Positions 56,322-64,000 of a stretch of 64,000 nt of DNA are shown here, piece by piece. Positions within the stretch are counted from its first letter, which is position 1. Every line of letters starts with the position of its first letter. This DNA is from Achromobacter sp. AONIH1 (GTDB lineage: Bacteria; Pseudomonadota; Gammaproteobacteria; Burkholderiales; Burkholderiaceae_B). The notes under the pieces are model-generated. The model was not told the DNA's origin. It did no database searches and saw nothing but the letters and a program-made list of their open reading frames with translations. The stretch is taken from NCBI RefSeq assembly GCF_002902905.1, contig NZ_CP026124.1, positions 5,022,001 through 5,086,000 on the forward strand. The letters run 5' to 3'. Both the position numbers and the translations under genes were made by a program.

Positions 56322-57131
56322 ATGTTCGACGCTTACCTGCAACGCTGGAACCTCGCGCCCGCCGGCGCCCCGATCACCACGCCGGCCGCCCGTCTGCTGC
56401 CCGTGCTGCACGAGGGCCAGCCCGCCATGCTGAAGATCTCGCACGAACAGGACGAAAGAGAAGGCGGCGTGCTGATGCGCTGGTGGGACGGCCAGGGCGC
56501 GGCGCGCGTGCTGGCGCATGACGACGACGCCATCCTGCTGGAACGCGCCACCGGCACACGCTCGCTGGCCGAGTACGCCCGCAACGGCCGCGACGACGAG
56601 GCCACGCGCATCATCTGCGATGTGCTGGCCCGCCTGCACGCGCCGCGCGCCAAGGCCCCGCCGCCGCTGCGCACGCTGGAATCCTGGTTCGTCGACCTGT
56701 GGCCCATGGCGCAGGCGCAAGGCGGCATCCTGGCCGACTGCGCCCGCCACGCGCGCGCCCTGCTCGACGATCCGCGCGACCCGGCCGTGCTGCATGGCGA
56801 CGTGCACCACGACAACATCCTGGACTTCGGCGAGCGCGGCTGGCTGGTGATCGACCCCAAGCGCCTGCATGGCGAGCGCGCCTTCGACTACGCCAACATC
56901 TTCTGCAATCCGGATCTGGCCGACCCCAGGCCGCCGGTCGCCATCGTGCCGGGCTGCTTCGACCGCCGCTTCGCGCTGATCACGACCGCGTCCGGCCTGG
57001 AACCCCGCCGTCTGCTGCAATGGATCGCGGCCTGGTGCGGCCTGTCGGCCGCCTGGTTCATGGGCGACGGCGATGACGCGGCCATCGACCTGAACATCGC
57101 CGGCCAGGCGCTGGCGCGGCTGGCGCGTTGA
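56322..57131 (+). CDS. APH(6)/hydroxyurea-resistance-type small-molecule kinase
   Basis: 269 residues from the ATG at 56322 (MFDAYLQRWNL, the usual family start); ATGs at 56286/56289 would add 11-12 residues. The catalytic loop is LHGDVHHDNIL with the metal-binding D in WLVIDPKRLHGERAFDYANI and FCNP following, the signature of the APH_6_hur family (streptomycin 6-kinase, HUR). Chromosomal members are widespread and mostly not resistance genes. The physiological substrate is unknown. It follows the Nudix gene by 77 bases and may be on its transcript. Confidence 0.85.
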   Translation: MFDAYLQRWNLAPAGAPITTPAARLLPVLHEGQPAMLKISHEQDEREGGVLMRWWDGQGAARVLAHDDDAILLERATGTRSLAEYARNGRDDEATRIICDVLARLHAPRAKAPPPLRTLESWFVDLWPMAQAQGGILADCARHARALLDDPRDPAVLHGDVHHDNILDFGERGWLVIDPKRLHGERAFDYANIFCNPDLADPRPPVAIVPGCFDRRFALITTASGLEPRRLLQWIAAWCGLSAAWFMGDGDDAAIDLNIAGQALARLAR

Positions 57132-57168
57132 GCGCCGCCACGGCCGCCATTCGCGCGCTCGGGGCACG

Positions 57169-58080
57169 CTACCTGACCGGCATGTCCGCGCCAAAGGCCG
57201 CCTCGAATCGTTGCGCCAGCCATTGCGTGAACACGCGCACCCGCGCCGACACCTGCCGGTTCTGCGGATACAGCACCGACACCGGCATGGGCGCGGGCGG
57301 CAGGTGCGGCAACACGACCTTGAGCTGGCCGTCCGCCAGCTCCCGCGCCACGCGGTAGCGCGGCACCTGGATCAATCCCAGCCCGGCCAGGGCCGCGCCC
57401 GTGTACAGCTCGGCCCCGCTCACGCTGACCGCCGCGCGCGGCGCGGCCTGCACGCTGCGGCCATCGACCAGGAAATCCATGGTCATGGCGCGGCCCGTGG
57501 CGCTGGACTGGTAGTTCACCGCCCAATGCGCGTCCAGGTCCTCCAGTCCGGCCGGCTCGCCGTGCCGCGCCAGATAGGCCGGGCTGGCCACCGTCACCTG
57601 CGGCATCAGTGCGATGCGCCGCCCCGCCAGCGACGAGTCCTGCAGCTCGCCGGCGCGCAGCACGCAGTCCACGCCTTCACGCACCAGGTCCACGTAGCGG
57701 TCGTCCTCGCCCAGGTGCAGCGTGATGTCGGGGTAGCGCGCGAGGAAACCGGGCAGCCCCGGCATCACGAAATACCGCGCCAGCGTGCCTTGCGCGTTCA
57801 CGCGCAGCAGGCCCTTGGGCGCCTTGTCCAGGAAGGCGCCGTCGGCTTCCTCCAGGTCGGCCAGCAGGCGCACGCAGCGCCGGTAGTAGATCTCGCCGTC
57901 GTGGGTCAGGCGGACCTGGCGCGTGGTGCGCTCCAGCAGCCGCGCGCCCAGGCGCTGTTCCAGGCGCTTGATCAGGTTGGTGACGGTGGCGGGCGGAATC
58001 CGCAGATCCTCGGCCGCCTTGGAGAAGCTGTGGCGCTCGGCGATGCGCGCGAACACCTGCATTTCCTGGAAACGGTCCAT
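57169..58080 (-). CDS. LysR-family regulator
   Basis: 303 residues. Helix-turn-helix MDRFQEMQVFARIAERHSFS, KAAEDLRIPPATVTNLIKRL (1-60). The effector domain opens GLLRVNAQGTLARYFVMPGL, of the subgroup that often regulates a divergent oxidoreductase. It is divergent from an SDR gene at 58196, with an AT-rich gap holding a repeated TGCAAAT element. It probably controls that SDR. Confidence 0.92.
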   Translation of the reverse strand: MDRFQEMQVFARIAERHSFSKAAEDLRIPPATVTNLIKRLEQRLGARLLERTTRQVRLTHDGEIYYRRCVRLLADLEEADGAFLDKAPKGLLRVNAQGTLARYFVMPGLPGFLARYPDITLHLGEDDRYVDLVREGVDCVLRAGELQDSSLAGRRIALMPQVTVASPAYLARHGEPAGLEDLDAHWAVNYQSSATGRAMTMDFLVDGRSVQAAPRAAVSVSGAELYTGAALAGLGLIQVPRYRVARELADGQLKVVLPHLPPAPMPVSVLYPQNRQVSARVRVFTQWLAQRFEAAFGADMPVR

Positions 58081-58100
58081 GGGGCTCGGCCTATTATTTA

Positions 58101-58125
58101 TGCAAATGAAATTATGTCTGCAAAT
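58101..58125. promoter_or_regulatory. Candidate LysR binding site, two TGCAAAT repeats
   Basis: TGCAAAT occurs at 58101-58107 and 58119-58125, 18 bases apart, within a 50-base AT-rich stretch between the LysR start (58080) and the SDR start (58196). Confidence 0.4.
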
Positions 58126-58195
58126 ATAGGCTGATTATTTTTCCAGTGGAATAGCGGATCATGGCAAGCATTCCCTCATGACACGGAGCATTTCC

Positions 58196-58939
58196 ATGAC
58201 CCAGCAGACTTCCCGGCGCGTCGCCCTCGTCACCGGCGGCTCACGCGGCATCGGCGCGGCGATCGCGCTGCGCCTGGCCCGCGACGGCCACGCCGTGGCC
58301 ATCAACTACGCGTCCAGCAGCGCCGCCGCCGAAGCGCTGGCGGCGCAGATCCGCCAGGCCGGCGGCCAGGCCGCCGCGTTGCGCGCCGACGTGTCCGACC
58401 CCGCCCAGGCCAACGCCCTGTTCGAAGCGGCCGAAGCCGCGCTGGGCCGGGTGGACGTGCTGGTCAACAACGCCGGCGTGCTGCATGTGCAGCCGCTGGC
58501 GCAGACCAGCGACGAACAGTACGAGCAGATGTTCAACATCAACACGCGCGGCACCTTCAACATGCTGCGCGCCGCGGCGACCCGGTTGGCCGACGATGGT
58601 CGCGTGATCAACCTGTCCAGCACCACGATCGCGCTGAACCTGCCCGGCTATGCCGCCTACATCGGCAGCAAGGCGGCGGTGGAAGGCTTCACCCGCGTCT
58701 TCGCCAAGGAGCTGCGTGGCCGCCGCGTCACTGTCAACGCCGTGGCGCCCGGGCCGGTGGCCACCGAACTCTTCATGACGGGCAAGAGCGCGGAACTGAT
58801 CGAGCACTACGCCAGGCTGCCGCCGCTGGAGCGGCTGGGCCAGCCCGACGACATCGCCGGCGTGGTGGCGTTCCTGGCCGGACCGGACGGCGGCTGGGTC
58901 AACGGCCAGGTGCTGCGCGCCAACGGCGGCGTGGCCTGA
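58196..58939 (+). CDS. Short-chain dehydrogenase/reductase (SDR), 3-oxoacyl-ACP-reductase-like
   Basis: 247 residues from MTQQTSRR at 58196, which has ACGGAGC about 8 bases upstream; an ATG at 58178 is less well placed. TGGSRGIG (14-21), DVLVNNAGV and the active site NLSSTTIALNLPGYAAYIGS-K give a classical NADP-type SDR. It is regulated in all likelihood by the divergent LysR. A hairpin at 58953 follows the gene. Confidence 0.92.
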   Translation: MTQQTSRRVALVTGGSRGIGAAIALRLARDGHAVAINYASSSAAAEALAAQIRQAGGQAAALRADVSDPAQANALFEAAEAALGRVDVLVNNAGVLHVQPLAQTSDEQYEQMFNINTRGTFNMLRAAATRLADDGRVINLSSTTIALNLPGYAAYIGSKAAVEGFTRVFAKELRGRRVTVNAVAPGPVATELFMTGKSAELIEHYARLPPLERLGQPDDIAGVVAFLAGPDGGWVNGQVLRANGGVA

Positions 58940-58952
58940 CGCGGCGCGGCGG

Positions 58953-58980
58953 GCGGATGGAAGCGCTCCCGTCCGCGTTT
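58953..58980 (+). terminator. Probable terminator after the SDR gene
   Basis: GCGGATGG and CCGTCCGC form an 8-bp stem (one G-T pair) with an 8-base loop, followed by GTTT, between the convergent SDR and alpha/beta-hydrolase genes. Confidence 0.45.
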
Positions 58981-58984
58981 ACGT

Positions 58985-59989
58985 TCAGGGACGGCGCGCC
59001 TGGCCGGATGCCGCGCCCGGCTCCGGCATGGCGTAACCCTGCGCGCGCAGGAAGTCGCGCACCAGCGGCTTCCATTTCTCGGGCGCATGCGTGAACAGCG
59101 AATGGCCGTTGTCGCCGTCCGGCCCCAGGCGTTCGAATTGCGCATGGCCGCCGGCGGCGTTGTAGGCCTCGGCCCAGCGTTGCGGCCATTCCGGCCCCCA
59201 GTACAGGTCGTTCTCGGTATAGATCCAGAGCATGGGCATGCGGGTGGTCGCAGCGTAGCCGGCATAGGTTTCCTGCAAGCGCTCGGGCCCGCAGGGCTTG
59301 CCAGGCGATTTGACCGGATCCCCGCCCGAACCGCCCGCGAAATTGATGGCGGCGCGCACGCCGGCCGGCCCGGCCGCCGCCAGCGCCACGGTCGAGCCGC
59401 CGCCCACCGACTGGCCCAGCGCCACCACGTTGGCCGGATCCACGTCCGGCCGCCGCGCCATCGCCTCGATCACCTGCGCGATCTCGCTCGCGGCACGGTT
59501 GAACATGGGCGTGAAACGCCGGTCGCCGCAAGGGCCGCTGTTTTCCAGATCGGGGCCTCCAGTGGCGCCATAGCCCAGCCGCACCGGCACGGCCACGACG
59601 AAACCAGCGTCGGTGAAATAGCGGGCCGCCGTCGCATAGCGCGCGCGGCCCAGCTTGGTGCGGCCGGCGGCGTCGCCGGCCCGGCCGTGGCTGATCACCA
59701 TCAGCGGATGCCGGCCCTCGCCCTGGGGCGTGAACACGGTGACGACCAGCTCGCCCCTGGCCTGACCGCCGTTCTCCAGGTCGACCTGGACCGGCACGCG
59801 CACCACGCTTTCGTTGGGCAACATCTCGGTCGCGGCCTTCGCGCCCTGTCCGGCGCAGCCCGACAGCGCGGGCAACGCCCCCGCCGCACAGGCCAGCAGG
59901 ACAGCCTGGACCCACCCGCGCCGTGGGCGCGATGCCCGGCATGCGGGCAGGGATTCGAGTGTGTTCGACGGGTCGCGCGTGTCTCGCAT
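58985..59989 (-). CDS. Alpha/beta hydrolase lipoprotein, dienelactone-hydrolase-like
   Basis: 334 residues. A hydrophobic segment ending LSGC near 44-45 suggests a lipoprotein, although about 25 basic residues precede it; a later in-frame start is possible. The nucleophile elbow is GQSVGGG (Ser), the acid lies in WIYTENDLYWGPEWP and the histidine in DGDNGHSLF, a full triad. LMVISHGRAGDA gives the oxyanion region. The enzyme probably hydrolyses an ester or lactone in the periplasm. The ORF lies between the SDR and the siderophore receptor; no link to iron is evident. Confidence 0.85.
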   Translation of the reverse strand: MRDTRDPSNTLESLPACRASRPRRGWVQAVLLACAAGALPALSGCAGQGAKAATEMLPNESVVRVPVQVDLENGGQARGELVVTVFTPQGEGRHPLMVISHGRAGDAAGRTKLGRARYATAARYFTDAGFVVAVPVRLGYGATGGPDLENSGPCGDRRFTPMFNRAASEIAQVIEAMARRPDVDPANVVALGQSVGGGSTVALAAAGPAGVRAAINFAGGSGGDPVKSPGKPCGPERLQETYAGYAATTRMPMLWIYTENDLYWGPEWPQRWAEAYNAAGGHAQFERLGPDGDNGHSLFTHAPEKWKPLVRDFLRAQGYAMPEPGAASGQARRP

Positions 59990-60102
59990 GGCGAAAGCCT
60001 CCGGGCTGGCCGCGGCGGACGGCCCGCGCGCGACAGCAGAAGCCTACCCCTGCCCCTGCCGATTGCAAGCCGGGACTTGCCCAGCTTGGAACAACGCCCC
60101 GC

Positions 60103-62205
60103 TCAGAACCGGTACTGCGCGGTCGCCACCACGGTGCGCGGTTCGCCGATGCGGATCTGGCCCGCGCTGGTGGCCGACGCGTAATAGGTCTTGTCGGTCA
60201 GGTTGCGCACCGCCAGGCGCCAGTCCCACTGACCCGTGCGATAGCCGACCAGCGCGTCCCAGCGCGCATAGCCGGGCAGCACCGCCGTGTTGGCGTTGTC
60301 GGCATAGCGCTGGCCGACAAAGGTGACGCCGGTTTCGCCGTACAGGCCCTCGGCCGGCTTGTACGTGAGGAACACGCTGCCATTGCGGCGCGCCACGTTG
60401 CCGACGCGGTTGCCGGCCAGGCCGTTGTTGTCCTCGACGATCGACGCGTTCTGCAGGCCCAGCCCGCCGCGCAGATACCAGTTGCCCTGCAGGCGGCCTG
60501 CGGCGGTCAGCTCCACGCCGCGCGATCGTTGCAGGCCGGTCAGCAGCACGATGCTCGGATCGTTGGGATCGGTGGTGCGGCGGTTGTACAGCTCCAGGTT
60601 GTAGAACGCCAGCGTGGTGCTCAGGCGGCCGTCCAGCCAGTCGCTCTTGACGCCCACTTCGTACTGGCGGGTGCGCTCCGGGTCCAGCTCATTGGTATTG
60701 CCGCGCGCGTTGGGCGTGATGCCGATGAGGCCGCCGCCGGTCGGCGAGAAGGTCTTGCTGTACGAAGCGTAGAAGGAATGGTCGCGCAGCGGTGTCCAGA
60801 CCACGCCGGCGCGCGGGCTGACGCCGCTGCTGCTGCGCGAGGCCGAGGCGTCGAGCAGGCGGTTGGTCGAATCGATGTTGAAGCGGTCCAGCCGCAGGCC
60901 CAGCAGCACCTGCCAGGCCTCGTTCAGCTTGATCTGGTCCTGCACGTAGTAGCCCTGGGTGCGGACCTTGTGGCGCGCGTCGCTGTTGATCGTCATCGCG
61001 CCCTGGTGCTGGCGCGAAAGGTCCGGGTCGTACAGGTCCAGCGTCGGCACGGGCTGCGCGCCGGGGCCGCGCGTGGCGGCGGTGTACAGCCTGGGCGAGC
61101 GATCCTGGTTGGCGAATTCCATGCCGAACAGCACGCGGTGTTCGATGGCGCCGGTATGGAACAGGCCCTCGGCCTCGAAGTTGTTGCTGATGTTGCGCGT
61201 GCGCAGGTCCTGCTGCCAACGCGTGCGGCTGACCTTGCCGGTGGCGGCGTTGTAGCCGGTCAGGTAGGTGTTGTCGAACTCGCTGTCCAGCGCGAACACG
61301 CCCAGCGTGTGACGCAGTTGCCAGCCCGGCGCCACCGTGTAGGCCAGGCGCGAGCGGAAGGACTGGGCGCGGTCGTCGATGTAGTCGCGGTCCGGGTCGC
61401 CATAGACGGTACGGCGGCCCACGTCGGCCGGACGGCCGTTGACGCTGGGGATGCCGCGATCCGGCGTGCGATCGTAGCGGCTGTATTCATACTGCACCAG
61501 CCAGTCCAGGTCCGGCGTGATGCGCCAGTTCAGCGACGGCGCCAGCAGCTGGCGCTTGCCGCCGATCTTGTGGCTGAAGCTGTCGACGTCTTCCTGGCCC
61601 ACGTTCAGGCGCACGCTGACCGTGTCGCTGGGGTCCGCGCTCAGGTCGCCGTAGAAGCTGCGCAGGCCCCAGCTGCCGCCCTGCGCCTCCAGCGAGGACT
61701 CGCGGCCCGGCTGCGGCGCCTTGCTGACGCGATTGACGATGCCGCCCTGGCTGCCGCGACCGTACAGCACGGCGGCCGGGCCCTTGAGCACCTCGATGCG
61801 CTCGATGTTGTGCAGGTCGCGCACGTACTGGCTGTCGTCGCGGATGCCGTCCAGGTAGAAGTCGTTGCTGGCGTCGAAGCCGCGGATGCGCAGCGAATCG
61901 AAGCGCGTGTCCTGCGCGCTGGAGACGTTGGGGATGCCCGAGAGCGCCTCGCCCAGCGTGCTGACGCCGTAGCTCTGGACGTTCTCGACCTTGACGCTGT
62001 CGATGGCCTGCGGCACGTAACGGGCCGGCGTCTGGGTACGGGTGGCGGTGGTGACCTGCGGCACGCGCGGATCGTCGACGCTCTGGCCTTCGACGCTGAT
62101 GGGCTGCAATTGCGCGGTCTGCGCGTGGACGGAAACAAAGGGGATGGCGTGCAGAGCCAGGGCCACGCCCAGGGTCAGGGCGCGCGGCTTGAAGAGAACG
62201 TGCAT
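60103..62205 (-). CDS. TonB-dependent siderophore receptor
   Basis: 700 residues: signal peptide (about 1-29, ending VHAQ), a plug domain (about 60-180) with SLRIRGFDASNDFYLDGIRD and RIEVLKGPAAVLYGRGSQGG, and a 22-strand barrel ending in TVVATAQYRF with terminal Phe. The plug starts soon after the signal, and the N-terminal signalling (secretin/TonB short) domain of FpvA-type receptors is absent, so it acts as a plain FhuE/FoxA-like ferric-siderophore importer. A Fur-like box lies 48 bases upstream of the start. No siderophore biosynthesis genes are in view, so the ligand may be a xenosiderophore. Confidence 0.95.
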   Translation of the reverse strand: MHVLFKPRALTLGVALALHAIPFVSVHAQTAQLQPISVEGQSVDDPRVPQVTTATRTQTPARYVPQAIDSVKVENVQSYGVSTLGEALSGIPNVSSAQDTRFDSLRIRGFDASNDFYLDGIRDDSQYVRDLHNIERIEVLKGPAAVLYGRGSQGGIVNRVSKAPQPGRESSLEAQGGSWGLRSFYGDLSADPSDTVSVRLNVGQEDVDSFSHKIGGKRQLLAPSLNWRITPDLDWLVQYEYSRYDRTPDRGIPSVNGRPADVGRRTVYGDPDRDYIDDRAQSFRSRLAYTVAPGWQLRHTLGVFALDSEFDNTYLTGYNAATGKVSRTRWQQDLRTRNISNNFEAEGLFHTGAIEHRVLFGMEFANQDRSPRLYTAATRGPGAQPVPTLDLYDPDLSRQHQGAMTINSDARHKVRTQGYYVQDQIKLNEAWQVLLGLRLDRFNIDSTNRLLDASASRSSSGVSPRAGVVWTPLRDHSFYASYSKTFSPTGGGLIGITPNARGNTNELDPERTRQYEVGVKSDWLDGRLSTTLAFYNLELYNRRTTDPNDPSIVLLTGLQRSRGVELTAAGRLQGNWYLRGGLGLQNASIVEDNNGLAGNRVGNVARRNGSVFLTYKPAEGLYGETGVTFVGQRYADNANTAVLPGYARWDALVGYRTGQWDWRLAVRNLTDKTYYASATSAGQIRIGEPRTVVATAQYRF

Positions 62206-62252
62206 GGTGCGAGCTGCGGTGGTGAGTAGGTCTTATCGAGACGGAATATTAT

Positions 62253-62267
62253 CGAGAATCACTTTCA
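62253..62267. promoter_or_regulatory. Fur box upstream of the siderophore receptor
   Basis: TGAAAGTGATTCTCG on the minus strand matches the 7-1-7 Fur consensus TGATAATNATTATCA at 10 of 14 positions. It lies 48 bases before the receptor start codon. TTATCGAGA occurs twice nearby (62233 and 62249), giving room for a second Fur dimer. Confidence 0.6.
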
Positions 62268-62299
62268 TTCGTAAATAAGAACCTTCTCATAACTAATAC

Positions 62300-62571
62300 C
62301 CCGCGCGCGCCTCGTTGCGGATGGACAACAGCCGTCCATCCTCCTCCCGGCCGTCGATCGTCCGGCGCACGCGGTCCTCCCCCATCCGCACGAGTACGCC
62401 GCCGATGCCCGCCGCGCCCTTCGATACCCGCAAACTCGCGAGGGCCCTCATCCCTTGCGCCCAGGCCGTCCTCGTCCGATCGGCCGAGCCTGGACGCAAC
62501 GAGGCCGGCACGCGCCGATGCACTCGGGTCTTTGGCCTACACGCAAGCATGGCCACACGGAGGAGCGAAGC
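62300..62571 (-). other. Region without a clear gene between receptor and rpfF; possible small minus-strand ORF
   Basis: A minus-strand frame ending near 62293 gives MRALASLRVSKGAAG...DGRLLSIRNEARAGY (about 50 residues from an internal ATG). Its composition looks protein-like but no motif or good ribosome-binding site was seen. The plus strand has an 86-codon frame (62315-62575) that looks like a shadow. I make no gene call. Confidence 0.25.
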
Positions 62572-62601
62572 ATGAGGCGGGCAGGAAAGGCTCTGTATTA
62601 G
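62572..62601 (+). CDS. Possible 9-residue upstream ORF before rpfF
   Basis: MRRAGKALY then TAG, with GGAGGAG at 62559-62565 placed six bases before the ATG. This is the strongest Shine-Dalgarno in the vicinity; rpfF itself, 48 bases further on, has only a weak GGACGA. No terminator hairpin follows, so any regulation would act on translation. Chance occurrence is possible. Confidence 0.35.
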   Translation: MRRAGKALY

Positions 62602-62649
62602 GCTGGCCCCGCAGTACTCCGACTCACCTTCATCGATTGGACGACAGCA

Positions 62650-63534
62650 ATGAATCAACTCATGCATCCGGACTGCCATCCTTTTGCCCAAGCTGGCAAC
62701 CTGAAACAGATCTCCGCCTACTACGAGGAGGGACGACGCGTCATATGGATGATGCTGCGGGCCCAGCCGCGGCCCTGCTTCAACCATGAATTGATAGACG
62801 AGATCATGACGCTGGCCCGCGCCGCCAAGGACTCCGGGCTGCCCATCGACTTCTGGGTAACGGGCTCACTGATCCCGCAGATCTACAACGTGGGCGGCGA
62901 CCTGAACTTCTTTTCCGAAGCGATCCGGGGCGGCCGGCGCGAGGCTTTGCGCGCCTACGCGCGCGCCTGCGTCGATTGCGTGCACGCCGCCAGCCGCGGC
63001 TTCGACACCGGCGCGATCTCGCTGGCCATGATCGAGGGCACCGCGCTGGGCGGCGGCTTCGAGGCCGCGCTGGCGCACCATTTCGTGCTGGCGCAGAACA
63101 ATGCCCGCATGGGCTTTCCCGAAATGGCCTTCAACCTCTTCCCCGGCATGGGCGGCTATTCGCTGGTGGCGCGGCGCTCGGGCATGCGGCTGGCCGAAGA
63201 ACTGATCGGCACCGGCGAGTCGCACACGGCCGAGTGGTTCCAGGCGCGCGGCCTGGTCGACGTGCTGTTCGAGCCGGGCGACGCCTACAAGGCCACGCGC
63301 ACCTTCATCGACGTGCTGCGGCCCAAGCTCAACGGCACGCGCGCCATGTTGCGCGCGCGCCAGCGCGTGCTGCGGCTGTCGCGCTCGGAACTGATGGACA
63401 TCACCGAGGATTGGGTCGAGGCCGCCTTCTCCATCGACCCGAAGGACCGCGCCTACATGGAGCGGCTGGTCATTGCGCAGAACCGGCGCAGCGCCGCCGG
63501 GCCGGAGGCCGGCATGGAAGCCACCATGCATTGA
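62650..63534 (+). CDS. rpfF: RpfF-like DSF (diffusible signal factor) synthase, crotonase family
   Basis: 294 residues. The crotonase fold carries both glutamates that RpfF uses for thioesterase and dehydratase activity: Glu138 in GTALGGGFEAALAHHFVLA and Glu158 in GFPEMAFNLFPGMGGYSLVA (E141/E161 in Xanthomonas RpfF). The length matches RpfF (about 289), and the sequence fits DSF synthases better than ordinary enoyl-CoA hydratases. It makes a cis-2-unsaturated fatty acid signal from acyl-ACP. It converges with an EAL-domain gene 54 bases away, as rpfF-rpfR in Burkholderia. Confidence 0.85.
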   Translation: MNQLMHPDCHPFAQAGNLKQISAYYEEGRRVIWMMLRAQPRPCFNHELIDEIMTLARAAKDSGLPIDFWVTGSLIPQIYNVGGDLNFFSEAIRGGRREALRAYARACVDCVHAASRGFDTGAISLAMIEGTALGGGFEAALAHHFVLAQNNARMGFPEMAFNLFPGMGGYSLVARRSGMRLAEELIGTGESHTAEWFQARGLVDVLFEPGDAYKATRTFIDVLRPKLNGTRAMLRARQRVLRLSRSELMDITEDWVEAAFSIDPKDRAYMERLVIAQNRRSAAGPEAGMEATMH

Positions 63535-63588
63535 GCGCCCGCGCGGCGGCGGGCGCGTGCAGGCGCCGGGGCGACCCGGCGCACGCGC

Positions 63589-64000
63589 TCAGGCGATCAG
63601 GTGCAGCCGACGCCGCCGCGCCAGCCATTCGGTGAACTCGGCCGCCGGCATGGGCTTGGCGTACAGATAGCCCTGCTTTGCATCCACGCCCAGGGTGTCG
63701 AGGAAGGCGGTTTCCTCGGACGTCTCGACGCCCTCGGCGATCACCTTCAGCTCCAGCGTGCGCGCCACCGTCACGATGGCGCGCGCCAGCGCCTGCGAGA
63801 CCGGGTTCTCGTTGACCCCGCGCACGAAGCTGGCGTCCAGCTTGATCGCGTCCAGCGGGATGCGCGCCAGCTGCGACAGCGAGGAATAGCCGGTGCCGAA
63901 GTCGTCCAGGTGCACCCGCGCGCCCAGCTTGCGGAACTGCTTGATCAGCTCGATGGCCGAATGCTCGTCCTCGATCAGGCAGCTCTCGGTGAGTTCGATG
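63589..64000 (-). CDS. rpfR: EAL-domain c-di-GMP phosphodiesterase, probable RpfR, N-terminus beyond window
   Basis: The C-terminal 136 residues of an EAL domain are in view. IELTESCLIEDEHSAI, then HLDDFGTGYSSLSQLARIPL (metal-binding DDFGTGYSS), DAIKLDASFV and VIAEGVETSEETAFLDTLG with the catalytic-loop Glu. It ends AKQGYLYAKPMPAAEFTEWL followed by a basic tail. All visible catalytic motifs are intact, so it is likely active. Its position beside an RpfF homologue suggests it is RpfR (PAS-GGDEF-EAL), which binds DSF/BDSF and lowers c-di-GMP. The PAS and GGDEF parts would lie beyond 64000 and cannot be seen. Confidence 0.8.
   Translation of the reverse strand, partial: IELTESCLIEDEHSAIELIKQFRKLGARVHLDDFGTGYSSLSQLARIPLDAIKLDASFVRGVNENPVSQALARAIVTVARTLELKVIAEGVETSEETAFLDTLGVDAKQGYLYAKPMPAAEFTEWLARRRRLHLIA

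Noticed and set aside
56286..57131. Calling the APH(6)-type kinase a resistance gene
   Set aside because: No mobile-element context, normal GC and operon-like placement suggest an ordinary chromosomal kinase; sequence alone does not show resistance.
62293..62787. 164-codon minus-strand ORF overlapping the rpfF start
   Set aside because: Most of it is antisense to the leader and first codons of rpfF. Only the last 50 or so codons look possible, and they are reported as an uncertain region.

Overview
The window is a high-GC beta-proteobacterial chromosome segment. The best guess is Alcaligenaceae, probably Achromobacter or Bordetella. Three things point there: the mix of Bug-type solute receptors, IclR/LysR/GntR-controlled catabolic clusters and TRAP transport; a penicillin G acylase of the type reported from Achromobacter; and a GC-rich intergenic element at 1740-1800 that I associate from memory with this family. 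No tRNA, rRNA, CRISPR array, IS element or prophage was seen. Both ends cut genes: a SnoaL-like protein at 1 and an EAL phosphodiesterase, probably RpfR, at 64000.

Left part (1-18.4 kb). A SnoaL-like protein and a class-C-type serine hydrolase lipoprotein precede a giant 3748-residue autotransporter (minus strand, 1945-13191). Its passenger is built of beta-strand repeats and includes a recent internal duplication of about 1.65 kb. Its AT-rich upstream region abuts a LysR pseudogene that has lost its DNA-binding head and the middle of its sensor domain. Next come an orphan protein, a low-GC solitary PD-(D/E)XK nuclease, a MurA paralogue and a secreted GH75-like protein.

Middle part (18.4-36 kb). 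This holds DUF1415, an M20 peptidase, a chemoreceptor with a sigma-28-like promoter, an IclR regulator divergent from an MFS transporter and a PhlG-like hydrolase, purL, a complete TRAP transporter (DctQ-DctM-DctP) and three small envelope proteins. The purL-TRAP intergenic region is dense in palindromes. Downstream of dctP lies a structured segment ending in a strong terminator, possibly a small RNA.

Right part (36-64 kb). A GcvA-type LysR is divergent from a double ABC exporter fused in one chain. The exporter converges on a penicillin G acylase, which has its own divergent LysR. A second ABC exporter (43947-45824) follows a leader with a strong promoter, a 16-codon ORF with a near-perfect Shine-Dalgarno, a long hairpin and an intrinsic terminator. 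This looks like translation-coupled attenuation and is the most interesting candidate in the window. Then come LysE/Lrp, DJ-1/GlxA, Bug-SDR and a cyclase/acyl-CoA ligase/GntR/solute-receptor cluster, a Nudix hydrolase, an APH(6)-like kinase, LysR/SDR, an alpha/beta hydrolase and a Fur-controlled siderophore receptor. Last is an RpfF-like DSF synthase converging on the EAL gene, a layout matching the Burkholderia rpfF-rpfR quorum-sensing pair.

All calls rest on reading translations, motifs and gene order. No database search was run.
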